Of a DNA stretch of 64,000 bases, positions 18,388 through 27,513 are shown one piece after another. Below the pieces are notes generated by a model. That model had not been told where the DNA came from and made no database searches. It saw nothing but the letters and a program-made list of their open reading frames with translations. Location of the stretch: positions 1 to 64,000 of IMG/VR virus record IMGVR_UViG_3300038441_001309. One strand, 5' to 3'. Origin of the DNA: a virus. Each line of letters opens with the position of its first letter. Position 1 is the first letter of the stretch. The position numbers were made by a program, and so were the translations under genes.

Positions 18388-18840
18388 TTAAACGTTGACG
18401 TAGATACTGTCAGCCAGAGCCCAGTAGTTCTCGTTCAGGGTCGGGTACTTGGCAACCATGGCGCTGTGGCGCTCGGGCAACTTGGCCATGTAGCGACCCA
18501 CACAAGGCCGCACGTCGGTCAGGTTCATCGGCTGGATGATCGACAGGCGGTAAGCGTAGACGCCCCAGACAGCCAGCAGGCACTGTTCCTGGTTGATGTT
18601 GACCATCTCGACCACCTGGTCCAGGAACGCACGCACGCCCTCGATGCAGTTGGCACGGTAGAAGTCGGCTGGGTCTTGGCCAGTTGGGCACAGGGGCAGG
18701 GTGGCTGCTACCAGCTCAGCAAAGCCCAGTTCAGTTACCGCGGTACGATCGATGGCGTCGACTTTGGTGGCGGTGAGCATCTGGTTGATGTTGGCCAGAA
18801 TGTTACCCGACTTCTTGCGGGTGATTTTAAGTTCGCGCAC
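18388..18840 (-). CDS. Hypothetical small protein in inner-body cluster (150 aa)
   Basis: 150 residues from a GTG start with AGGAG 9 nt upstream. Soluble, mixed helical, with Cys at several positions (ATLPLCPTG, RANCIEG, EQCLLAVWG, RPCVGRY). No recognised fold. Sits 11 nt after the metalloprotease gene and a few bases before the 445-residue internal protein, so the four genes are probably co-transcribed. A role in head assembly or as a partner of the protease is possible, on context alone. Confidence 0.65.
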   Translation of the reverse strand: MRELKITRKKSGNILANINQMLTATKVDAIDRTAVTELGFAELVAATLPLCPTGQDPADFYRANCIEGVRAFLDQVVEMVNINQEQCLLAVWGVYAYRLSIIQPMNLTDVRPCVGRYMAKLPERHSAMVAKYPTLNENYWALADSIYVNV

Positions 18841-18851
18841 GGTGGCACTCC

Positions 18852-20153
18852 TCAGGAAAGGCGGTTAGCGAGGTTGGTCAGGCGGGTAGAGGCCACGAGC
18901 AGGTCGTTGGCAACCAGGTTCTCTACGGCTTGCTGGAAGCGCATCTGACTGTACTGACGACGACCTTCTGGGGTGCAGGAGGTGTAGAACAGTTCAATCA
19001 GGCCGCGCTTGTCGTCCAGGTCCTTGATGATCAGATCAATTTCCTTAACGTCTTCAGCGATCTTTGCCTTCTCCTCTTTGGAGATGGTGGGAGACTTCAG
19101 ACCCGAGACGAAGTCGTTACGCATGCGCAACATGCGGGCTTCTGGCTCGTCATAGATCTTCTCTGCCGGGTTGATAAACAACAGCAGCAGAGGCAGGCCG
19201 AACAGCGAGAAGGTCATGACGATGAACATCAGAACCTTGAACAGGGTAAAGATGATGTGGGTCAGGGTACCGTGGTAGGCCGAGGCGCCGCTGTTCTTGT
19301 AGATCAGGTCCATCATCTTCACACCATCAACGCCGGAGCCGTGGCGCATGCTGAACTGGTCAGACAGCGACTCCCACAGGGTGATGTCATAAATCGAAGA
19401 ACCCAGGCTCGACTTGCGGTCGATGACGTAACCGCGGGCCAGGACGGTAATGAAGCCGTCTTTGGAGCGGGAGTTCATCAATGCATCGCGGTCGTCGGTA
19501 TCGACGCCGAACTTGTCACCCACGTCACGGACAACCTTGAGGCGGTCTTCGCGGGAGTTGCACTGGAAGAACATTTCTGAGGCAGCCTGCAGTGCGCCGT
19601 TGAAGGTGGTCACTCGACCCATGAACTCGAAGTAGGTGAAGACGTGACCGATCTCGTGCAGGATAACCGACACGATCATCTCAGGGGTCGCCTCTGGATG
19701 ATTGATGGCCATACGAGTGACGTACATCGGACACTCGATCTTGGTGAAGTCACCAGACACGCGCGAGCGCTCACGGTCAACAGTGCCGAAGATCGATTCG
19801 GATTTACCGAAGACCTTGTTGGACTGCTTGTTGATGTACTCCAGGGTCCAGTTGTCGCCACGCTGCCACTGGTTACCGGCGAACACCGCGTGGTTGGCGT
19901 CGATGTACGGAGGATAGATCCAGGCATTGATGTACGGCGAGTTGTCGATGTACACAGGGATCTTCAGACCCGTGTGTTTCTCGATCACCTTATCGATGCC
20001 CTTCTTGATGAGCAATTCTTTGCCCAGCGCAGCGTAAGGGACTTCCTTGACCTCGCGGATGATCATGAGGAGATCACGGAAGAGTTGGCTTCGACCCTGG
20101 TGGGCGATAGCCTCTTGCACCATCGTGGCGCACTGTTTGAGACGACGTGTCAT
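18852..20153 (-). CDS. Membrane-bound M48-like zinc metallopeptidase
   Basis: 433 residues, AGGAA upstream of ATG. The gluzincin signature H166-E-I-G-H170 (ILHEIGHVFTYFE) gives two zinc ligands and the catalytic Glu. Residues 261-265, ESLSD (WESLSDQFSMRHG), match the E-x3-D third-ligand motif of M48-type peptidases. A strongly hydrophobic segment at about 299-328 (HIIFTLFKVLMFIVMTFSLFGLPLLLLFI) predicts one or two membrane passes, and about 100 cytosolic-type residues follow. Located upstream of membrane-anchored internal head proteins, in the same orientation. It could process those proteins, act in the host membrane after injection, or attack a host target; this is inference. It is not the phiKZ-type prohead protease, which lacks HExxH. 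Confidence 0.7.
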   Translation of the reverse strand: MTRRLKQCATMVQEAIAHQGRSQLFRDLLMIIREVKEVPYAALGKELLIKKGIDKVIEKHTGLKIPVYIDNSPYINAWIYPPYIDANHAVFAGNQWQRGDNWTLEYINKQSNKVFGKSESIFGTVDRERSRVSGDFTKIECPMYVTRMAINHPEATPEMIVSVILHEIGHVFTYFEFMGRVTTFNGALQAASEMFFQCNSREDRLKVVRDVGDKFGVDTDDRDALMNSRSKDGFITVLARGYVIDRKSSLGSSIYDITLWESLSDQFSMRHGSGVDGVKMMDLIYKNSGASAYHGTLTHIIFTLFKVLMFIVMTFSLFGLPLLLLFINPAEKIYDEPEARMLRMRNDFVSGLKSPTISKEEKAKIAEDVKEIDLIIKDLDDKRGLIELFYTSCTPEGRRQYSQMRFQQAVENLVANDLLVASTRLTNLANRLS

Positions 20154-20215
20154 GTGAGTTCCTACCCGGCCGGGATACTGTTTAGAGAATTTCGAGATTC
20201 ACGCTGGAGCACATC

Positions 20216-21967
20216 ATGCCATTCATGTATCCAAATCTCCCCGATCGGGAAGAGATCGACCGCTTCGAATGTGTGCACGCAACTTATTCGAAGGCTAACG
20301 ACTATTCGCCTAATGACGTGGTCGTCGTTAAAGAACTGATTCACTGCAAGGACGGGCGTCCCCCTATTCCTAACCTGCGTCTGATCCACAACTACCAGCG
20401 TGACTTTTACGTCACTCTGGAAAAGTACAGGACACATAAAGACAAGCGCCCGTGGGCACCTATCTCGCAGCTTCGGAAGTTCACTTGCAGTCAGCATGAA
20501 CTACATAATAAGGTCGCTCGCGCCCTCGGCAACCCCAATGCTCGGGGCGGTCTGAGACAGCTTGCCAGGTCCCCTTACCTGTACGGTGCGGACGTATCTA
20601 CACCGGTGTTGGTCAAGCGTGGTTACCGCGATCGCTGGGGTGGAACACCTACCCCAAGTAACGTGGCGGTCTACGATATCGAGACGAATATGAACTCCGA
20701 AGAAGAGGAGATCATTATCGCGTCGATGACCAACAAAAAGAATGTCAGCATGAACATTCTGGGCAGCTGGATTGATGAGTCTGCGCTGTCTGCTGAAGAC
20801 AAGAAACCAGAACGCTTCATTCAACTGGTGCGCGACAAGGCTGAAGAGTTATTAGGGCCGATCTTAAAGAAACGTGGCATTGACCCGCAGACCATGGAAA
20901 TCAACATCCATGACTTCCCGGCTCAATTGGTGCAGCGTAGCTTTGAGGCAGCCCATGAATGGCAACCAGACTACGTCACCATCTTCAACATGGCGTTCGA
21001 TATTCCCAAATCAGAACGCGCCTTACGTGACTCTGGCTATGACCCGGCTGACGTATTCTGCGATCCCCGTATTCCTAAGAAGTTCCGTAACTTCAAATGG
21101 AACCAAGGCGCGGCACACAAGGTCAAGAAGGACGGCGGTAAAGACACCAAGGTTCCAATCAACCCGATTGACCAATGGCACACGGTGACCAACCAGGCTT
21201 CCTTTGTCATCTGTGACTCGATGCTTCTGTACAAGCGTATCCGCACGGCATCGGCGAACGACCCCGAGTACAACCTGGACTATCTGCTGCGTAAGCACAA
21301 GCTGGGCGGCAAGCTTAAGTTCACGGAAGCTGACGGGTTCGTGAAGAAAGAGTGGCACCAGTTCATGCAGAAGTATTTCCCTGTGGAATACTGCATCTAC
21401 AACTTGTGGGACGACATCTCGGTAGAAATGCTGGATGAAACCACCAACGACATCGCCATGTGCCTGCCAGCTCTTCTGAAGTGCTCCGAGTACAAGAACT
21501 ACGACTCCCAGCCACGGATGATCGCTGACGACCTGCACTTCTTCCTGCAGAAGTACAAGCTGATGGCGGGTACTACTTCCGACGAGATGTTAACGGAGGT
21601 GGACCAAGCCAGCCCTGGCCTTGGAAACTGGATCGTCACACTACCTGCTTACATGGGACCGGAACCAGACGACGACATTGTGTCTGACATGCGAGGACAT
21701 GTTCCATTACTGTTCACGCACGTATCCGACATCGACGTGGTGTCAACGTATCCTAAGTTGCAGGACATGCTCAACATTGACAAGTTCACAACGCAAACGG
21801 AACTGTCATCTGTGGAGGGCATGGAGGAGGATCAGTGGAGATGGATCGGTATCGATCTAACTGGTGGTCATGTCAACGGTAACATGATCGCACAACAACT
21901 GCTGGGCCTGCCTGCTTCGAACGAACTGCTGGCACTGTACGACGAGGAACACAAAGACGCAGCATAA
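20216..21967 (+). CDS. Family B DNA polymerase, N-terminal half (3'-5' exonuclease + motif A)
   Basis: 583 residues; CTGGAG upstream supports ATG 20216. The exonuclease motifs are in order: Exo I D154-I-E156-T, Exo II F257-N-M-A-F-D262, Exo III Y395-N-L-W-D399. Near the C-terminus, D507-V-V-S-T-Y-P513 matches polymerase motif A (DxxSxYP), which carries one catalytic aspartate. The chain ends about 70 residues later without motif B or motif C. These two are found in the gene at 51974-54319, so the enzyme is split. It is a single plus-strand gene, diverging from the metalloprotease gene and ending at a bidirectional terminator. The exonuclease assignment is strong; the joint active site is inference from the motifs. 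Confidence 0.85.
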   Translation: MPFMYPNLPDREEIDRFECVHATYSKANDYSPNDVVVVKELIHCKDGRPPIPNLRLIHNYQRDFYVTLEKYRTHKDKRPWAPISQLRKFTCSQHELHNKVARALGNPNARGGLRQLARSPYLYGADVSTPVLVKRGYRDRWGGTPTPSNVAVYDIETNMNSEEEEIIIASMTNKKNVSMNILGSWIDESALSAEDKKPERFIQLVRDKAEELLGPILKKRGIDPQTMEINIHDFPAQLVQRSFEAAHEWQPDYVTIFNMAFDIPKSERALRDSGYDPADVFCDPRIPKKFRNFKWNQGAAHKVKKDGGKDTKVPINPIDQWHTVTNQASFVICDSMLLYKRIRTASANDPEYNLDYLLRKHKLGGKLKFTEADGFVKKEWHQFMQKYFPVEYCIYNLWDDISVEMLDETTNDIAMCLPALLKCSEYKNYDSQPRMIADDLHFFLQKYKLMAGTTSDEMLTEVDQASPGLGNWIVTLPAYMGPEPDDDIVSDMRGHVPLLFTHVSDIDVVSTYPKLQDMLNIDKFTTQTELSSVEGMEEDQWRWIGIDLTGGHVNGNMIAQQLLGLPASNELLALYDEEHKDAA

Positions 21968-21970
21968 AGC

Positions 21971-21996
21971 CCTCCCTCCCCTTGCGGGGAGGGAGG
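21971..21996. terminator. Bidirectional hairpin terminator
   Basis: CCTCCCTCCCC-ttgc-GGGGAGGGAGG, an 11-bp perfect stem, between convergent genes. GCATAAA lies to the left and TTATGCCGTCA to the right, so each strand has a TATGC box after the stem. Confidence 0.85.
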
Positions 21997-22004
21997 TTAT
22001 GCCG

Positions 22005-22292
22005 TCACTCGTCTTCGTCAACACGGGACACTTTGTCGATGATGGTGTCAGCCCACCACGGCTTGTTGCCTGGACCGTACTTGGTAGGCTTCGGGAAGCC
22101 TCCAGACTTCACTGCTTTACGCAGCTGGCCCTTGGTGATACCGAACTTGGTACAGACCTGGCTCTCCGTGTACGTGTCACGGTAAGGGATCAGGCGACGT
22201 GTGTGGTTATCCACCACAAAGCGGGAGGGGCGTGGATCATCCCCCTCCTCATGTCCCATGATAGCGTGACGCATCATGCGGTTGTCGATCAT
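22005..22292 (-). CDS. Small helix-turn-helix protein, AlpA/excisionase-like
   Basis: The frame is open to 22391 but overlaps the upstream gene; ATG 22292 has GGGGAG 6 nt upstream, giving 95 residues. Residues 43-80 contain a winged-helix-like segment (YTESQVCTKFGITKGQLRKAV, then KSGGFPKPTKYGPGNKPWW) of the type seen in AlpA, excisionase and MerR-family small DNA-binding proteins: a helix, a turn with G-I-T, a recognition helix, then an F-P-x-P wing. This suggests a DNA-binding regulator, possibly of phage transcription units. There is no integrase nearby, so true excisionase function is unlikely. Fold call moderate, role unknown. Confidence 0.65.
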   Translation of the reverse strand: MIDNRMMRHAIMGHEEGDDPRPSRFVVDNHTRRLIPYRDTYTESQVCTKFGITKGQLRKAVKSGGFPKPTKYGPGNKPWWADTIIDKVSRVDEDE

Positions 22293-22305
22293 TGTAGACT
22301 CCCCA

Positions 22306-22713
22306 TTACTTCTTGCCCTGCTGAGCTGCTCGCGCTGCCGCGGCAATCTCTTCAGCGCTGTGTGCCTGCTTGCGGTTGCTGACTCGCACAAGACCCATGA
22401 TCATTTCAATCTCGGCACGAGGCCGATCAAAGAACTTGTCCATTGGAATCCCGGTAGTCTCGTAGACCCGCGCATTGATGTAAGCCGCATAGTCACGGAA
22501 CCGACTGGAGTACGGAACAAAATCTTCCTTTGGATGAGCCGCGACCAAAGCGAAAGGATGTTGATTAGGCCCGTAGTGGTTGTGTATACCGAACGCAGAC
22601 TCGTACACCGTGCGCATCATCATCTCGGAGTCCACATAGTCAGGCTTATCACCTGTCTCATGGATCACCTCGCGGATGCGCGCCAGCTCTGTGTCATAAA
22701 GGTCGGTGTCCAA
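22306..22713 (-). CDS. Hypothetical protein (135 aa)
   Basis: 135 residues, read from a TTG start at 22713; no ATG or GTG is available further upstream in the frame and no clear Shine-Dalgarno sequence is visible, so the true start may instead be an internal ATG of the MMMRT cluster. The C-terminal 25 residues are Ala-rich and helical (SAEEIAAAARAAQQGKK). No family recognised. It lies between a 542-residue unknown and the small HTH protein in one minus-strand unit. Confidence 0.55.
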   Translation of the reverse strand: MDTDLYDTELARIREVIHETGDKPDYVDSEMMMRTVYESAFGIHNHYGPNQHPFALVAAHPKEDFVPYSSRFRDYAAYINARVYETTGIPMDKFFDRPRAEIEMIMGLVRVSNRKQAHSAEEIAAAARAAQQGKK

Positions 22714-22787
22714 ACCGAAGTTCGGATCGTTAACGTGGCGCTTAGTGTTAACTGATAATCCGGCTTCGGTTTGGATTTGTGAAGGCT

Positions 22788-24416
22788 CTAGTGCTCCGAG
22801 TTTTTCGAGAGAGTAGTTTGAGTCTTCAGGCCGCTGAGGGTGAAAAAAGTGTGGACCGGGTCGAGGGGGATCAACTTCGGATTGCGCGAACCTTCGGCAG
22901 TCTGGGACTTACCACAGGATGGGCAGCTGTAGTTGTTAATGCCGACGACCGAGACAACACAGTCTTCGATGAACTGCTTGACCGCAGCAATGAACTTGTC
23001 AACCAGGTCGGTGTTATCCGACTGCTTGGCAAGCAGATTGTTGATGGTCTCGCGGTCACGTACCGACACGTCGTTCGGGTAAATGATCGCGTCTACCCAG
23101 TGGGCGTACTGGCGCATCGACTGCAGTTGATACTGCGCAGTCATGTGAGCGTTCAGTTCAGGACCAGTTGGGGTGTTGAGCATGGCGTTCGCCCCACGCT
23201 CAATCGACTCGATCCAGGAATAGCCGGACTGCTCGTACTGTTCGATAGTTGGAGGCATGAGCAGAACGCTGATGCCAGGAGCAATTTCGACAACACGTTG
23301 AGTAACACCGGGGAATTCCTCCTGATACTTCTTGAAGTCCGCCTCGGTTTTCTTCTGGCCAGCCAGACGAGTAGCCATGAACTTCTTCTGGTAAGCCGAC
23401 AGGCCGTTGTCGTCGGTCCAGATGATCTTGGACAGGCGCAGCAGGCCCTTGGTAACGTTGTGGCACTTCATCGGCTCAGCAGAGCACGGGCGCTCCAGCG
23501 GGAAGCCCGACGGATAGATAGCCGACGACATGTTCGCAGCGATCAAGTTAATGTCGGTGATGCGAATCACCTTCTTCAGGAACGCAGTGGTGGTGTGTTC
23601 CGCCGAAGAGTTGATCACATGGTCCAACACGAAGTTGACCAGCGCGATGTTCTGCATGACTGAGGTATTGGAGTAAACCAGGCCCTTGGTCATGTAGCCC
23701 AGGTCGTACTTGGCAGCAGCCAGTGCTTCTTCCAGGACGTGCAGCTCGGAGCCGTGGGGCACTGCGACGTTCAACCAGATACCGGTGTGGTACAGGGGGA
23801 ACATCATCCGGGCATAGGTCTTGGTTTGCTGAGCCATGTGGATCTCAGCATCTTGGCCGGTCAGGATAGTGCCAGGTGCAGGCTGTGCAATGGCGGGCAC
23901 CTGAGCGACCAGCTTGATGCCGTCGTGTTCAGGTGCTTGCAGCCAGAGCGAGCCATCACGTTGCAGAGAAGCTTCGAACTGACCGTTGGCCACGATCATC
24001 GACTGGCTGGTCACAATGCGGCGGAGCCATTCAGCAGTCTGTGGAGAGACATGCTTGATGACTGGTTCCAGCGCTTCAGCAACGCGGGTAGCGTCTTTGG
24101 TGTTCAGCGAGGGGACAATCAAGGTGAACGGGGGTTCGAAGTTAGCCGGACGGTCTTTAACCATCGGCTCCTTCTGGTAGGTCTTGTCGCTCTGCCAGTG
24201 GTCGGCTTCGAAGAACGGCTTACCGGCTTCGGAAGACGCTTGGTCTTCATTGGGCAGGTCGGAGTCTTCGTCGTCGTGCATTTCAGTGCGCGGCTTTTCT
24301 TCGGCCGGGGCACGTTCTTCGGCCGGCAGTTCTACCTGCGCAACAGCCTCGGCCTCATGCACCAGATCGGAATCATCCGGCGCTGGTGCTTCGCTTTCGA
24401 TGTCGGAACCTTGCAT
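22788..24416 (-). CDS. Hypothetical protein with acidic N-terminus and C-terminal CxxC zinc-knuckle-like motif (542 aa)
   Basis: 542 residues; AAGGTTGAG precedes ATG. The first 65 residues are disordered and acidic (repeated AEE/EE/DD). The body is a mixed alpha/beta fold without catalytic motifs that I recognise. Near the C-terminus is Y-S-C-P-S-C-G, a single CxxC like that in T4-type baseplate hub assembly proteins (gp26/gp51 type) and other small zinc-binding modules; a second Cys pair is not obvious. The preceding gene (24419) ends 2 nt before this ATG, so the pair is co-translated. In other myophages a pair of this kind belongs to tail-hub assembly, but the similarity here is weak. Confidence 0.6.
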   Translation of the reverse strand: MQGSDIESEAPAPDDSDLVHEAEAVAQVELPAEERAPAEEKPRTEMHDDEDSDLPNEDQASSEAGKPFFEADHWQSDKTYQKEPMVKDRPANFEPPFTLIVPSLNTKDATRVAEALEPVIKHVSPQTAEWLRRIVTSQSMIVANGQFEASLQRDGSLWLQAPEHDGIKLVAQVPAIAQPAPGTILTGQDAEIHMAQQTKTYARMMFPLYHTGIWLNVAVPHGSELHVLEEALAAAKYDLGYMTKGLVYSNTSVMQNIALVNFVLDHVINSSAEHTTTAFLKKVIRITDINLIAANMSSAIYPSGFPLERPCSAEPMKCHNVTKGLLRLSKIIWTDDNGLSAYQKKFMATRLAGQKKTEADFKKYQEEFPGVTQRVVEIAPGISVLLMPPTIEQYEQSGYSWIESIERGANAMLNTPTGPELNAHMTAQYQLQSMRQYAHWVDAIIYPNDVSVRDRETINNLLAKQSDNTDLVDKFIAAVKQFIEDCVVSVVGINNYSCPSCGKSQTAEGSRNPKLIPLDPVHTFFTLSGLKTQTTLSKNSEH

Positions 24417-24418
24417 GG

Positions 24419-25309
24419 TTACTCAACCTTTTGAGTGGTGGATTCGGCAGCTTCTGCCATCTGCTGGAGTTCGGTCTGCTCGACAGCTGCCAGTTCCTGC
24501 TCGTAGGCAGGGCCGTCCATCTTCTCATGGATGGAACGCAGCTTGGTCAGGGAGAACTGGCGGTAGTCGCCCTTGATCAGCTTGTTGAACTGCTCAGGGG
24601 TGACCTCGATCATCTTGGCGAAGGCCTTGCGCTGGTGCGCCTTCAGCGGTGCTGCCTGCAGTACGCCGAGGATCATCTTGCCCAGGTGATCTTCTTCGGC
24701 GACTTCTGCGGCCAGCTCGTCGAGGCTGGCACCGGAGGCCGCCTTCAGCTCTTCTGGGGTCATGTTCTGCTCGGTCTTCACGAAGCCCTGGCTGTAAGGG
24801 CACAGTACCGGGATGTCCTGACCGAGGGCGCGGAAGAAGTCCAGCACCTTGTCCATGGAGAAGTAGATGATGCGCAGCCAGTCATCCATGAAGGTTTGGA
24901 ACTGCTCGCCGTGGTTCAGCAGCTCGATGGTGTTGTCCTGGGTGACCTTGGTGATCGGGGCACGAGCAGGTTTGCCGTCCATGGCCGGGACGCCTTCACG
25001 CATGGCCTTGGTCTCAGCAACCAGTGCAGCCAGACGTTCTTTCTGTTGCTTGATCTGTTCCATCAATGCCTTGGTGGCATCGTTAACGCCCTGACGGTCG
25101 ATCTTGGCCATCAGTTCGGCGTCGCCGAAGTACGGCATGATCATTGCCGGGGAGGTGGTCAGTGCGGTGCACTGTGCCGCCAGCGAGTCGAAGTCAGCGA
25201 ACCATGGGGCTGGGTCCTTTGCCACACGCAGCTGGTTTCCCTGAACCATGACCGCTGGAGTCTTGATACCTTTGCGGCTACCGAACGCGCCGCTCTTGCC
25301 ATTTGCCAT
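24419..25309 (-). CDS. Hypothetical helical protein (296 aa), partner of 22788-24416
   Basis: 296 residues; AAGGAAA before the ATG. Mainly helical and charged, with a Lys/Gln-rich helix at about 80-100 (MEQIKQQKERLAALVAETKAM) and a Glu/Gln-rich C-terminus. No recognised family or membrane segment. Codon use is strongly biased, suggesting high expression. Divergent from the plus-strand gene at 25397. Tight spacing to the 542-residue gene (2 nt) suggests a stoichiometric partner, perhaps an assembly chaperone. Identity unknown. Confidence 0.65.
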   Translation of the reverse strand: MANGKSGAFGSRKGIKTPAVMVQGNQLRVAKDPAPWFADFDSLAAQCTALTTSPAMIMPYFGDAELMAKIDRQGVNDATKALMEQIKQQKERLAALVAETKAMREGVPAMDGKPARAPITKVTQDNTIELLNHGEQFQTFMDDWLRIIYFSMDKVLDFFRALGQDIPVLCPYSQGFVKTEQNMTPEELKAASGASLDELAAEVAEEDHLGKMILGVLQAAPLKAHQRKAFAKMIEVTPEQFNKLIKGDYRQFSLTKLRSIHEKMDGPAYEQELAAVEQTELQQMAEAAESTTQKVE

Positions 25310-25396
25310 TTGTATATTTCCTTGTCTGTTGAAGAGGCCATAGCCGCTATATCTTAGTAGACGCTCTTCCTATATAACACACAGTTTAGGTGCGCC

Positions 25397-26236
25397 ATGC
25401 TTGAACAATTCTTTAACGCGGTTTATCACCCCAACCGCACCGTAGAGCTGATGCACTGCATCAACCTGCTCTATCGCTGCGGGATGACCGGACACACCGA
25501 TCGCATCGAGCACATCATCAAGGGTGAGCAGGGTCTTGAACCTGAAGTCATCGCAGGTAACGCTGAGAAGATGATGATCGATGGGATCTTGGCTGCCTAT
25601 GCTCAATTTGGCGTTGAGATCGAATTCGAGCCTAGTGCAATCTCCACCACTGCCGACCTGCTGGAGTTCCTCCTGACTTGGGACACGGCAGAAGGTGTAT
25701 CACACCTGGACTACCCAGACGGCATTGACATCCATGAGCTGGGTAACTCCAACACCGACATCCTCACCGAACTGTTCGAGATGGTCGGTAAGAACCACGA
25801 TGGTCACCTGATTGACTGGATCGTTTCCGTATCCCCCAGCTTGATCAAACGGCTGGGCGAGTCGATGGAATCCAAGCCATTGCTCTCGGATGAGGAGTCC
25901 ACCATCCCAGGCGCTGCGCTGAGCGACTTCCGTGTGTTCGCGGCCATCTACCCAGAGTCCAAGGTCGTGGACTACGTGCGCAGTGGCGCTGCACTGGGTC
26001 AGTCGATGAACACCCTGATCGTGAACAACGACAAGTGGTTCGAGGCACTGCCGATTGAGCAGATGGCAGTCGAGGTGTCTGGCATGGCACTGATGTCTGA
26101 CCTCAAGCGCGATACCCTGCGTGAAGAAGTGGCCAAGTTGATGGAGCCTGTGCTGGGCAGTTCCCAAGCAGGTCAACGCCTCTTGGCAGAGATCAACAAA
26201 ATTCTGACAAGGGTACTGGGTCATGGAAACGCTTGA
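25397..26236 (+). CDS. Hypothetical protein upstream of virion RNAP subunit (279 aa)
   Basis: 279 residues starting MLEQFFNAVYHPNRT; a weak GGTG precedes the ATG. Soluble, helical and acidic. The stop lies inside the first codons of the RNAP beta' gene (14-nt overlap), so the two are translationally coupled. This coupling suggests a virion or RNAP-associated protein. No domain recognised. Confidence 0.65.
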   Translation: MLEQFFNAVYHPNRTVELMHCINLLYRCGMTGHTDRIEHIIKGEQGLEPEVIAGNAEKMMIDGILAAYAQFGVEIEFEPSAISTTADLLEFLLTWDTAEGVSHLDYPDGIDIHELGNSNTDILTELFEMVGKNHDGHLIDWIVSVSPSLIKRLGESMESKPLLSDEESTIPGAALSDFRVFAAIYPESKVVDYVRSGAALGQSMNTLIVNNDKWFEALPIEQMAVEVSGMALMSDLKRDTLREEVAKLMEPVLGSSQAGQRLLAEINKILTRVLGHGNA

Positions 26237-27506
26237 TAAGCGGTTGTTCTTTCTCAAATGCATGGAGCTTGGCCTGTACAAACGTTTGTCCTGGTCGATC
26301 CGTGCATTCTCCCTGACCCGTGGTGAGGCGGGCGAGTACGAGCCTTACGTGGAAGGTAAGGAGTGGGTGGTTAAGATGGGTGAGTCCAAGCTTCGCTTTG
26401 AAGCAGACATCACCAAGCCACTGTTCTCCAAGCGTGAGGTGGCCGACTTCAAGAAAGGTGACTTCATCGGATGTGAGGCAGACTGCAATGCACCTTACGC
26501 CTGGGTGCTGTGGCATCATCTGGCTGTGGTCTACGCGTTCAATGGCAAGATTCCTTTCGACCCCAACCCGCGTCGTCTGTCAGACATCGAGAAGATCATT
26601 GCTCAGCGTCTGACCAATAACCCGGAAGACCGTAGCCAGAACGATCCTGCCAAGATCTATGTCTGGGAGTTGCTGCGATACACGGAGGCTACTGCATGTA
26701 TCCTCTCTGGCCTCACGCAGCTCTTCACACCAGGCACCACGCGTAAATCTCTGGTGACTGACCCCAAGGTACGGGAACTGCGCGAAAAGCTTCTGGAGCA
26801 GTACAAGGATCGCCTACACGACCCAGCCACCATCGCCATCATCAAAGGCGAGTTGTCCAAGGTGGACAAGGACTGGGTAAAGGGGGACGACTCGCAAGAC
26901 TACCTCATCGGTAAGAAGAACTTCGACATCGTTCGCATGAAGACGCTGCTCATGCACGGTGAGGAATCTGCTTTCGGTGACGGTACTCAGGTGAACCTGA
27001 TCCCAACGTCTCTGGACGAAGGCCTGAACCTTAAGAACCTCCCGGACTATGCGAACTCGCTCCGCGAAGGTTCCTTCAACCGTGGTGCGCAGACAGCGCT
27101 CGGTGGTGAAGCGGTACAGTACCTGATCCGGGTATTCCAGAACCATGCGATCACCGAAGACGACTGCGGGTCTGTGCTGGGTATCAAGCGGTTTGTGGCA
27201 GCAGATAAAGCCAAGCGCTACATCGGCTTCTACATCATCGTCAATGGCAAGACGGTGCACATTACTGAGCAGAACCTGGACGCGATTGTCAACAAGACGA
27301 TTACCCTGCGGAGTCCTCAGCGCTGCCTGACCCCTGGTGCAGGTTACTGCGGCAAGTGTATGGGCGACATGAACGCTCGCTTCCCGAACTCTCCTGGTGG
27401 TCAAGCCTCCGACATGGGTTCGATGATGCTGTACATCTTCATGGGTAAAGCCCACGGTACGGCCCTTAAAACTACGCGCTTTGATCCAAGGCGCCATTTC
27501 ACCTGA
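26223..27506 (+). CDS. RNA polymerase beta' C-terminal subunit, probably of the virion RNAP
   Basis: 427 residues. The segment from residue 275 (DYANSLREGSFNRGAQTALGG) to 316 (ITEDDCG) follows bacterial beta' around the trigger loop, where the family reads ...TEEDCGT. The four Cys of the second beta' zinc site are present: C315 (DDCG), C368 (RSPQRC), C376 and C379 (CGKC). The sequence after 379 aligns with the G-x-A-x-G-x-x-A-A-Q-S-x-G region by position but is degenerate. A second, different beta' C-half is encoded at 30737-32728. In phiKZ the virion and non-virion enzymes each have one, and the one outside the nvRNAP pair is the virion type (gp80 in phiKZ, recalled). It lies in a plus-strand island with two unknowns. 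Confidence 0.8.
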   Translation: METLDKRLFFLKCMELGLYKRLSWSIRAFSLTRGEAGEYEPYVEGKEWVVKMGESKLRFEADITKPLFSKREVADFKKGDFIGCEADCNAPYAWVLWHHLAVVYAFNGKIPFDPNPRRLSDIEKIIAQRLTNNPEDRSQNDPAKIYVWELLRYTEATACILSGLTQLFTPGTTRKSLVTDPKVRELREKLLEQYKDRLHDPATIAIIKGELSKVDKDWVKGDDSQDYLIGKKNFDIVRMKTLLMHGEESAFGDGTQVNLIPTSLDEGLNLKNLPDYANSLREGSFNRGAQTALGGEAVQYLIRVFQNHAITEDDCGSVLGIKRFVAADKAKRYIGFYIIVNGKTVHITEQNLDAIVNKTITLRSPQRCLTPGAGYCGKCMGDMNARFPNSPGGQASDMGSMMLYIFMGKAHGTALKTTRFDPRRHFT

Positions 27507-27513
27507 GGAAACA

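Noticed and set aside
18852-20153. The HExxH protein as the prohead protease
   Set aside because: phiKZ-type prohead proteases are not HExxH metalloproteases; the A/S-x-E processing sites imply a different enzyme, encoded outside this window.
22714-22787. An upstream extension of the 135-residue gene into the preceding gene
   Set aside because: The frame is open but contains no ATG or GTG start with an RBS.
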